64,000 nt of DNA from assembly GCA_002352545.1 (NCBI GenBank), contig DEIO01000015.1, positions 128,015 to 192,014 on the forward strand. Reading direction: 5' to 3'. The DNA comes from Patescibacteria group bacterium UBA2772. GTDB lineage: Bacteria; Patescibacteriota; Minisyncoccia; Moranbacterales; DUUL01. Positions 27,366 to 34,865 of the stretch are shown here, one piece after another. The notes beneath the pieces were generated by a model. The model ran no database searches and was not told where the DNA came from. It saw only the letters and a program-made list of their open reading frames with translations. The stretch's first letter is position 1, and each line of letters starts with the position of its first letter. Position numbers and translations under genes: made by a program.

Positions 27366-29336
27366 TTCTAATCCATATATTAGATTTCTACTTTTGTAGA
27401 TATGTCCTTTGAAACTTTCCTTAACATCTAATCCATATATTAGATTTCTACTTTTGTAGATCCTTCATTCAATTCAACCGCTTTGAATCTAATCCATATA
27501 TTAGATTTCTACTTTTGTAGATAACATAGTCCCTCCTAGAAAAAAAACCCTCTAATCCATATATTAGATTTCTACTTTTGTAGATGGGTCGGTTGTTACT
27601 TCATTACTATAACTCTAATCCATATATTAGATTTCTACTTTTGTAGATAAGTGCACAAACATCGTATCAAGAAGCTCTAATCCATATATTAGATTTCTAC
27701 TTTTGTAGATTAGTCAAGTTAAGTATAGTGTAACGCTCTCTAATCCATATATTAGATTTCTACTTTTGTAGATTTCATTTTCATATGCATCTGTTTTAGG
27801 CTCTAATCCATATATTAGATTTCTACTTTTGTAGATTACTTCTTCTTTGTTGTACTCTGAAACTCTAATCCATATATTAGATTTCTACTTTTGTAGATTA
27901 GTCTCGCTGTCTGGTTTATCTTCAACTCTAATCCATATATTAGATTTCTACTTTTGTAGATAGAAAAAATTTGCCTGATTAAAATAGACTCTAATCCATA
28001 TATTAGATTTCTACTTTTGTAGATAATATAGATACATGTCGCGGACTTCTTCTCTAATCCATATATTAGATTTCTACTTTTGTAGATTATCTTATCCTTG
28101 TCTAACCCTTGACCTCTAATCCATATATTAGATTTCTACTTTTGTAGATAAAGGCTTTGAAAGGCTTCCCTACTTTCTCTAATCCATATATTAGATTTCT
28201 ACTTTTGTAGATTTCTGCTGTTATAACGCCTAGTCTTTTTCTCTAATCCATATATTAGATTTCTACTTTTGTAGATTTTGGTCTTTTAAAGAACATAGTC
28301 CCTCCTCTAATCCATATATTAGATTTCTACTTTTGTAGATGCTAGTATAGATACATTCATTGTTAACTCTAATCCATATATTAGATTTCTACTTTTGTAG
28401 ATTGTCGGTCTTGGCGTTATATTATCAACTCTAATCCATATATTAGATTTCTACTTTTGTAGATGGATTGATATTACTCACAAGCCTTTTAGCTCTAATC
28501 CATATATTAGATTTCTACTTTTGTAGATTTAAGTGAAATCCCGAATGTAATAGAACTCTAATCCATATATTAGATTTCTACTTTTGTAGATTTGGCGACG
28601 GAACAAAGCCTTTGGTCTCTAATCCATATATTAGATTTCTACTTTTGTAGATATTTATTAAGTCCCTCTTCTAAAGACTCTAATCCATATATTAGATTTC
28701 TACTTTTGTAGATTGCTAGGTCTCTACATTCTGGTTGTGTCTCTAATCCATATATTAGATTTCTACTTTTGTAGATCCTACGAACATTATTATATCAGCT
28801 AGCTCTAATCCATATATTAGATTTCTACTTTTGTAGATCCGAAAAAGGAATAGATATGAGAGAGTTCTCTAATCCATATATTAGATTTCTACTTTTGTAG
28901 ATTGGATAGTTAAAACCTTACTTGCTTTCTCTAATCCATATATTAGATTTCTACTTTTGTAGATAACAACTAAATCGTTTCCGCCGTCTGCTCTAATCCA
29001 TATATTAGATTTCTACTTTTGTAGATGTGGCGACTGTCGCGATTCTTTCTCCTCTCTAATCTATATATTAGATTTCTACTTTTGTAGATATATTGGGATA
29101 ATTTGTTTGTAATTCCTCTAATCCATATATTAGATTTCTACTTTTGTAGATTCAAGTCTTATTCAACATTCTTCATTCTCTAATCCATATATTAGATTTC
29201 TACTTTTGTAGATCTGTTTTCAACTGTTTCATCTTGTTTACGCTCTAATCCATATGTTAGATTTCTACTTTTGTAGATATGTTGTTCCCTCTAATAATTA
29301 CAATCTCTAATCCATATATTAGATTTCTACTTTTGT
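27366..29336 (+). CRISPR. Type V-A CRISPR array, 32 repeats and 31 spacers
   Basis: The 36-base repeat begins CTCTAATCCATATATTAGA and ends with the Cas12a handle ATTTCTACTTTTGTAGAT. The handle orientation shows transcription on the plus strand, the same as the cas genes. Spacers are 24-29 bases. Repeats 1-3 have T, A, A in place of the first C. Repeat 28 (29054) has one loop change, repeat 31 (29243) one stem change, and repeat 32 (29305-29336) lacks its last four bases. Spacers 3 and 15 overlap in sequence by 13 bases. Confidence 0.99.
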
Positions 29337-29439
29337 TTTTTAGAGATTGGGCTTAACAATATATTCCTAATACAAATAGAGTCATCTATAGAGTCATCTA
29401 TAGATGACTCTATGTTTTTAAAATAGTATAAATAAGCAG
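29336..29439 (+). repeat. CRISPR-Cas flanking segment, downstream copy
   Basis: This is the partner of 21126-21260. It starts exactly where the last CRISPR repeat breaks off. The 58-base core is 29369-29426. Its hairpin is 14 bp, GAGTCATCTATAGA / TCTATAGATGACTC (29379-29410), with a GTCA loop. It carries no ORF comparable to the upstream copy: the equivalent ATG is followed by a stop after four codons. Confidence 0.8.
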
Positions 29440-29486
29440 AAGAACAGGAGTCTTGAAAAGGAGGGTGAATATAGATTGAAAAACAA

Positions 29487-29512
29487 AAAACACCAGCAAC
29501 GACTGGTGTTTT
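29487..29512. terminator. Terminator downstream of the array and of dus
   Basis: AAAACACCAG pairs with CTGGTGTTTT around CAACGA. On the minus strand it is followed by a T-rich run, so it mainly ends dus transcription. It can also stop read-through from the CRISPR side. Confidence 0.8.
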
Positions 29513-29534
29513 CTAGACTTCTAAGAGCGTACAG

Positions 29535-30503
29535 TTACAATTTTGAGATAATATTTCTCACGTCCTCAATGCTTTCAATAGTATAGAGCTCTTGTCTATA
29601 TTTCTTTGCATCTGGAAATCCCTTGAAATACCATCCTAAGTGTTTTCGCATTTCGACAATTTGATTTTTGCCTTTGTATTTTTGAATTAGTTCACAATGT
29701 TTAAGTGCTACCTTTTTTATTTCGGATATTGTTGGGGTAGAGTAGTTTCCTGTTTCAAAGTATTCTTTGATCTGAGAAAACAGCCACGGGTTTCCAAGGC
29801 AACCTCTTGCTATCCCAAGTCCGTCAGCATTAGTTTTTTCAAGAATTTCTTTTGCTTTTTCAGGTGTGAAAATGCCGCCATTGGCAATTATTTTTCTTTC
29901 AGGATATTTTTCTTTAATTTCCTTGATTAAGTTGCAGTCTATTTCTCCCGAAAAACCTTTTTTGAAAGTTCTTCCATGTATCATCAATGTTTTCCAATCT
30001 AGAGGAGCTACTTTTCCAAGGAAGTCAAAAGCGGAAACATTGTCAATCCCTGCTCTGATTTTAATTGAAACAGGAAGTGTGGTGTTGTCTACGACTGCTT
30101 TGATTATTTCATAGGCATTTTCTGGGTTTCGCATTAGAGCACAACCGCTTTCTTGTTTCATTACTTTTTTTACTGGGCATCCGAAATTGATATCTATTCC
30201 CTCTGGTCTTCTAGGTCCAATTTTAGTACCAAGTTTTTCTATTGAAGGAAGTTTGTCAATAATGTTTGTCGCTAAGGCAAAATGCTCAGGATTATTCCCA
30301 AAAAGTTGTATAAATAAAGGAAAATCATGTTTATTAGAGTTGACAAACTCTAGATTTTTTTGTAACGTAAAGTTTAAGCCAGTAGAGCTTAGCATTTCGG
30401 AGTATAAAATATCAACCCCGAGTTCTTTACAGATTATTCGGAACGGTAAATCAGTTATTCCTGCCATTGGGGCTAAAGCTAGTTCTATGTTTTTTTCTTT
30501 CAT
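29535..30503 (-). CDS. dus: tRNA-dihydrouridine synthase
   Basis: This flavoenzyme reduces specific uridines in tRNA. The start is taken at MKEKNIELALAPMAGITDLP because the TIM barrel begins there; the 33 upstream residues would overlap the divergent small gene. Further signatures are GVDILYSEMLSSTGL, DINFGCPVKKVMKQESGCALM (catalytic Cys), SIKIRAG, MIHGRTFKKGFSG and ANGGIFTPEKA. At 322 residues it is a DusB/C-size protein; the precise subtype is not assigned. Confidence 0.92.
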   Translation of the reverse strand: MKEKNIELALAPMAGITDLPFRIICKELGVDILYSEMLSSTGLNFTLQKNLEFVNSNKHDFPLFIQLFGNNPEHFALATNIIDKLPSIEKLGTKIGPRRPEGIDINFGCPVKKVMKQESGCALMRNPENAYEIIKAVVDNTTLPVSIKIRAGIDNVSAFDFLGKVAPLDWKTLMIHGRTFKKGFSGEIDCNLIKEIKEKYPERKIIANGGIFTPEKAKEILEKTNADGLGIARGCLGNPWLFSQIKEYFETGNYSTPTISEIKKVALKHCELIQKYKGKNQIVEMRKHLGWYFKGFPDAKKYRQELYTIESIEDVRNIISKL

Positions 30504-30519
30504 AATATGGAGGTGAGCT

Positions 30520-30792
30520 ATGGGTGAAATGATTATAGAGGCAATTAGTATTGCAAATGAGTGGTTAGGAAATGTTGAGAATACAACCATTATAAATCTC
30601 ACAACAGCTTTCGCAGTGATGGCGTTGGATTCTGAAGACGAAGAAATTCCCGAGATTCTTGGTAGTGCGATTTCTGCGCTTAAAAAATTCCATTCTACGG
30701 ATGCGGAAAAAGTTATTTCTCGTCTTGAAGAAGAGCTGAAAATGGGGTGGGCTGTTAAAGAGGGTCCTCAGAAACTTGTACTTTTAATGTAA
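30520..30792 (+). CDS. Hypothetical 90-residue protein
   Basis: This small helical protein is of unknown family (MGEMIIEAISIANEWLGN; later SAISALKKFHSTDAEKVIS). It is judged real because a GGAGGTGA Shine-Dalgarno is well spaced before its ATG and a terminator follows. It is divergent from dus with only 16 bases between the starts. Confidence 0.65.
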   Translation: MGEMIIEAISIANEWLGNVENTTIINLTTAFAVMALDSEDEEIPEILGSAISALKKFHSTDAEKVISRLEEELKMGWAVKEGPQKLVLLM

Positions 30793-30797
30793 GGAGA

Positions 30798-30835
30798 AAA
30801 AGGTGACCATGGAAATTTTCCCTGGGTCACCTTTT
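30798..30835. terminator. Bidirectional terminator
   Basis: AAAAGGTGACC pairs with GGTCACCTTTT around a 16-base loop. It lies between the small plus-strand gene and the 3' end of cysS, and can serve both strands. Confidence 0.8.
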
Positions 30836-30841
30836 AATTTG

Positions 30842-32278
30842 CTAATTTGCTGAAAGTGAGAAATCATCTTTATTGTCTTCGATTTCAAATCCACTTTCTT
30901 CAATTAAAACTCGTAATTCATCTGCTTTTTTGAAATCTTTATCTTTTCTTGCTGCTTGGCGTTTTTTTGCTAATTCTAGAACTTCAAATGGAATCTCAGT
31001 ATTTTTTGTATTTATTTCTAGTCCAATGATTTTATTGAATTTATTCCATAAAGATAGAAGTTTTTCAATTTGAGCTTTGGATAATGATTTTTTTGAAATC
31101 TTTTCATTGCTTCTTGAAATAAGTTCAAAAAGGAGCCCCAATGCCTTTGGAGTGTTTAAATCGTCATCCATAGCCTTGAAAAGCTCTTTTTGATAAGTAT
31201 CTAAAGACAAGTCTGTATTTTCGGAAGATATGTTATTGTTTTCTTTGAGGTTGTTTAAAGTTTCTACAAAGCGAGAAATCTTCTGCAAATTCTTTTTCGC
31301 TTGTTTCATTCCTCTCCATGTGAAGTTCAAGCTTGAACGATAGTGAGAACTTATAACCAACATGCGAAACTCCATTGGGGTAAAACCTTTTTTGATAACA
31401 TCTTCAAGTATATAAAAATTTCCTTTCGACTTAGACATTTTTTGTGAGTCTACTAGCAGAAATCTATTATGAAACCAAAAATTTGCAAAAGGTTTTCCGG
31501 TACATCCCTCTGATTGAGCAATTTCATTTTCATGATGTGGAAATATATGATCTTCTCCTCCAGTATGAATATCTAGCGTTTCACCTAAGTATTCCATGCT
31601 CATAGCGCTACATTCTATATGCCAACCAGGATAACCTAAAGACCAAGGACTCTCCCATTTTAAAATGTGATTCTTTGGTGCCTTTAACCAAAGTGCAAAA
31701 TCATACGAATGTTTTTTGTCAGGATGTTTTTCAAGTCTGGCTCCATGTTTGAGATCTTCTATTTTCTTTTTTGAAAGTTTTCCATATTCTGAAAACTTTT
31801 CTACATCATAGAAAACATTTCCATTTTTTTCGTATGCTAAGTTTTTTTGAAGTAAAATTTTTATAATTTCTATCATTTGCTGTACATGGGCAGTGGCACG
31901 AGGATAATAACTTGCTTTTGTGATATTCAATTTTTTGATATCTTCAAAAAATCTTTCTGTGTAAAAGTTTGCAATTTCTTCAGAAGTTTTGTGTTCTTTT
32001 AATGCTGCTTTTAGTATTTTGTCTTCGCCTGAATCTGCTTGGTTCAAATCATCTTCTGTTAAATGTCCGACATCGGTTATATTTACTATATGAAGGACTT
32101 CGTAACCACTTACAATAAGATGTCTTCTTAGGGTATCAGCATGAATATAGGCACAGAGATTTCCAATGTGTGCATAGTCATAAACTGTTGGTCCACAAGT
32201 GTACATTTTGACTTTTCCTTTTTGAATCGACTCAAATTTGGTTTTTTTGCCTGTTAATGTGTTGTGAAGTTTTAGCAT
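30842..32278 (-). CDS. cysS: Cysteinyl-tRNA synthetase
   Basis: This class I synthetase charges tRNA-Cys. The zinc/HIGH region is MYTCGPTVYDYAHIGN, the remaining zinc ligands are in GWHIECSAMS and HHENEIAQSE, and the KMSKS loop is QKMSKSKGNF. A C-terminal helical and DALR region follows. At 478 residues it is normal. It lies 4 bases downstream of the cysteine synthase gene, so the enzyme that makes cysteine and the one that loads it share a transcript controlled by the upstream T-box. Confidence 0.95.
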   Translation of the reverse strand: MLKLHNTLTGKKTKFESIQKGKVKMYTCGPTVYDYAHIGNLCAYIHADTLRRHLIVSGYEVLHIVNITDVGHLTEDDLNQADSGEDKILKAALKEHKTSEEIANFYTERFFEDIKKLNITKASYYPRATAHVQQMIEIIKILLQKNLAYEKNGNVFYDVEKFSEYGKLSKKKIEDLKHGARLEKHPDKKHSYDFALWLKAPKNHILKWESPWSLGYPGWHIECSAMSMEYLGETLDIHTGGEDHIFPHHENEIAQSEGCTGKPFANFWFHNRFLLVDSQKMSKSKGNFYILEDVIKKGFTPMEFRMLVISSHYRSSLNFTWRGMKQAKKNLQKISRFVETLNNLKENNNISSENTDLSLDTYQKELFKAMDDDLNTPKALGLLFELISRSNEKISKKSLSKAQIEKLLSLWNKFNKIIGLEINTKNTEIPFEVLELAKKRQAARKDKDFKKADELRVLIEESGFEIEDNKDDFSLSAN

Positions 32279-32282
32279 GTGT

Positions 32283-33185
32283 TTATTTTAAAAATTTGCT
32301 TAAATACTTTTCTCCTCTGTCTGGGAATATACATACAATCTGAGCTTTTTTTCGGTTAGATTGCTTTATTTTCTTTGCAATTTCCAATGCTCCATGTAAA
32401 GAAGCAGCTGAAGATATTCCATAGAAGAGTCCTTCTTTTGTACACAATTTTTTGTGTATCTTGTAAACTTTTTCTTCGTTTTGAATTTTGAATCCTTGGT
32501 CAATAAAGTTAAAATCTAGAATTGGTGGTACATATCCTTTGAGACTTCTTGGTCCTGGAATTGAGGAGTTTGGTCCAACTTCAACACCAACAACCTGAAT
32601 ATCTTTATTGTATTTTTTCATTCTTTTTCCGATTCCCGTAATTGTTCCACCAGTACCCACTGTAGCGACTAGGTGAGTGATGTTGGGAAGTTGCTCAATA
32701 ATTTCTTTGCCGGTATTTTCAAAATGAACTTGAACGCAGGTTTGATTTTCATATTGATTTGGCATAACCAAGGAAAGATCATTTTTTACCATCTCCTTTG
32801 CTTTTTTGATAGCACTATCACCGATCCATTCCTCTTTTTTGCAGAATTCTATTTCGGCTCCAAACATTTTCATAATAGCGACTCTTTCTGCAGTTGCATT
32901 ATCTGGCAGCATTATTTTTACTTTGTAGCCCTTTTTTGTGCCTATCATTGCAAGTCCAATGCCTGTATTGCCTGAAGATGGTTCAAAGATTGTCTTAGTT
33001 TCATCTAAGAGATGTTTTTTTTCAAGATCTTTTATTAAAGCAAGGGCTACACGGTCTTTAATTGAACCACCGATATTTTCTCCTTCTAGTTTAGCATATA
33101 TATTATAGTGCTCACTACAAAAAGAGTCCAACTTGATAAGTGGTGTATTTCCGATTAATTTTGTGAGAATGGTTGGCTTTTCCAT
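32283..33185 (-). CDS. cysK: Cysteine synthase (PLP-dependent, CysK/CysM family)
   Basis: The enzyme makes cysteine from O-acetylserine (or a related activated serine) and sulfide. The PLP lysine is in GGSIKDRVA, the phosphate/substrate loop is EPSSGNTGIGLAMIG, and the glycine-rich phosphate cradle is VATVGTGGTITGIG. At 300 residues it is a plain single-domain form without a CBS pair. CysK versus CysM or O-phosphoserine-type specificity cannot be decided by eye. It is first in a minus-strand operon with cysS. Confidence 0.88.
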   Translation of the reverse strand: MEKPTILTKLIGNTPLIKLDSFCSEHYNIYAKLEGENIGGSIKDRVALALIKDLEKKHLLDETKTIFEPSSGNTGIGLAMIGTKKGYKVKIMLPDNATAERVAIMKMFGAEIEFCKKEEWIGDSAIKKAKEMVKNDLSLVMPNQYENQTCVQVHFENTGKEIIEQLPNITHLVATVGTGGTITGIGKRMKKYNKDIQVVGVEVGPNSSIPGPRSLKGYVPPILDFNFIDQGFKIQNEEKVYKIHKKLCTKEGLFYGISSAASLHGALEIAKKIKQSNRKKAQIVCIFPDRGEKYLSKFLK

Positions 33186-33208
33186 AGTGTTTTAGCAGTG
33201 TTATTTTT

Positions 33209-33494
33209 TATTGTGAAATCAAAAAAACTTCTCGTCCTTTCTGAAATATATTTTTCAGAAAAGGGCGAGAGGTTTCGTGGTTCCACCTTTTTTTATTTTC
33301 TTTTTGTTTATCCACCTCTTTTGGTTATGTAGAAATGGTATGAAAAGAAAATCTTAATTTTATTTTTACGGATATATTCCGGTAAGATTTGTCAACGATG
33401 GTATATCGAGATTTTATCATCTTACAGCTAGTCTATATTAGACAAACAAGGCGCACGCTTCCTTGTTGCAACTTTTGTTTCAAGAAAAGAACCA
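33209..33494 (-). ncRNA. T-box leader (tRNA-Cys type) upstream of cysK-cysS
   Basis: On the minus strand the T-box core AAGGTGGAACCACG lies at 33289-33276. It is followed by a strong terminator (CTCTCG-CCTTTTCTGA paired with the mirrored arm, then seven T; 33272-33221). The TGGA of the core would pair with a UCCA acceptor end, fitting the U73 discriminator of tRNA-Cys. A UGC triplet followed by A (33470-33468) is a possible specifier. Uncharged tRNA-Cys would favour antitermination. Stem I is not fully resolved by eye. Confidence 0.8.
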
Positions 33495-33498
33495 TTTA

Positions 33499-33527
33499 AT
33501 CATAGGACTTTTAAAAAGATATGTCAA
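33499..33527 (-). promoter_or_regulatory. Consensus promoter of the T-box operon
   Basis: TTGACA (33527-33522), a 17-base spacer and TATGAT (33504-33499) on the minus strand make the best sigma-70 promoter seen in the window. Confidence 0.85.
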
Positions 33528-33568
33528 AAAGTATCAACAATAAGTTTTTTCGTGGAGGCTTTTTGAGT

Positions 33569-33597
33569 TTGTTTCGAAGATGAATATGTGGTATAAT
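33569..33597 (+). promoter_or_regulatory. Promoter of the PhnD-like/kinase operon
   Basis: TTGTTT (33569-33574), 17 bases, then an extended -10 TGGTATAAT (box 33592-33597). It is 49 bases before the ATG and divergent from the T-box promoter. Confidence 0.7.
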
Positions 33598-33645
33598 CTA
33601 AATGAAATATTTTATAAAATTGTAAAATAAAAATAAAATAAAATA

Positions 33646-34863
33646 ATGTTAAATCAAAATAAAAATAGCGATGTTGAATTAGGATCCAATATCGTTGGTG
33701 ATGCTGATTTTTCTCAAAAAAATCAAGCTCCGCTAACACTGAAAACAATTTCGAAGTCTTTAAATCCACAAACACCAAAAAATGGTCCAGGAATTAAGAT
33801 GTCACAAGAATTCCCAGATGAAAAGCACACCCTTTCTACTAATTTGAATCCTAAGGTAGAAGAAGGAGATAAGGTAACATTGTCAAAGTTTTCTAAAATG
33901 CTAAATGTGACTAGTATTGTTTTGGGGCTGACTAGCATTTGTGTTTTTGCCGCTGTATCTTGGATGTTTTCTCAGTCTGCGAAGGTTATAGCTGATCCGC
34001 AACAAAGTAGTCCAGTGACAGGACAAATATCAACAGAAGAAAACATTCATTATCTTGGAATACTACCACTTAGGAGTCCTTCTGAAATGATGGAACGTTT
34101 TTCTGGAGTTGAAAAATATCTAAGAGAAGAGACTGGATTGAATATAAAATTGAAATTATATCCAACTTCAGGTCCAGTGGGTGGGTACACACAAGTTGTA
34201 CGTGATATTTCAGAAGGAAAGATTAGTTTTGCTTATCTAGCTTCTGTTACAACTGTTCAAGCTCAGGGAAATAATTCAGCAGTTGTTCCTTTTGTTTGTG
34301 CTCAAAAAGCAGGATCATCTACATATAAAGGAGATTTAGTAGTAAGAGCAAATTCTTCTTTTCAAAGAATTGAAGAATTGGAAGGGAAAAAAGTTTCAGG
34401 AACTAGTATGTCTTCAACTTCTGGTGGTCTTATGCCAGTAGCTATGTTAAAAAACAGCACAGTAAAATTTGATGGTGGACTTATGTATCTTGGTTCTCAT
34501 GATAAAGCTGCAGAAGCAGTTATTGCTGGAACAATTGATGCTTGCTTTATAAATGAAGCTACTTTCAATAAATACAACAAGGATAGAAAGAAACTCCGTT
34601 CAATTTGGAGACACGATCCAGTTCCAGAATTTCCTTTTAATGTAAATATGGACAAGGTTTCACCAGATGAACTTGCTAAAGTCAAAGCTGCGCTTTTAAA
34701 AATGCACAAATCTAATCTAGCAGGTGTACAGTCTATTAATGAAAAATATGAGAAATGGGTCGCAATTGAGTGGGAGGATTACCTAGGAGTTAAAAAGGCA
34801 GTCGATGAAGTTTATGGTGAAGTTTTCTATGATCTTGATAATTTCGGAAAAGATCAAAAATAA
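33646..34863 (+). CDS. Membrane-anchored PhnD-like substrate-binding protein
   Basis: The 405-residue protein has an unusually long cytoplasmic tail (about 86 residues), one membrane helix (about 87-108) and an external type 2 periplasmic-binding domain. Its motifs are HYLGILPLRSPSEMMERF, GKISFAYLASVT, LEGKKVSGTSMSSTSGG, GTIDACFINEATF and WRHDPVPEFPF, as in phosphate/phosphite/phosphonate binding proteins of the PhnD family. No ABC permease or ATPase is nearby. Instead a histidine kinase starts 3 bases later, so this is more likely a ligand sensor than a transporter part. Confidence 0.82.
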   Translation: MLNQNKNSDVELGSNIVGDADFSQKNQAPLTLKTISKSLNPQTPKNGPGIKMSQEFPDEKHTLSTNLNPKVEEGDKVTLSKFSKMLNVTSIVLGLTSICVFAAVSWMFSQSAKVIADPQQSSPVTGQISTEENIHYLGILPLRSPSEMMERFSGVEKYLREETGLNIKLKLYPTSGPVGGYTQVVRDISEGKISFAYLASVTTVQAQGNNSAVVPFVCAQKAGSSTYKGDLVVRANSSFQRIEELEGKKVSGTSMSSTSGGLMPVAMLKNSTVKFDGGLMYLGSHDKAAEAVIAGTIDACFINEATFNKYNKDRKKLRSIWRHDPVPEFPFNVNMDKVSPDELAKVKAALLKMHKSNLAGVQSINEKYEKWVAIEWEDYLGVKKAVDEVYGEVFYDLDNFGKDQK

Positions 34864-34865
34864 AA

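Noticed and set aside
27366..29336. Self-targeting spacers
   Set aside because: By eye I found no spacer matching the rest of this window. A real search of the full genome would be needed to exclude it.
21126..29439. Cas12a locus as a transposon with transposase
   Set aside because: No transposase, integrase or recombinase gene is present between or next to the flanking segments. They are direct, diverged and internally palindromic rather than terminal inverted repeats.
30504..30602. Longer dus start
   Set aside because: The extra 33 residues precede the barrel, are not family-like, and would overlap the well-supported divergent small gene.
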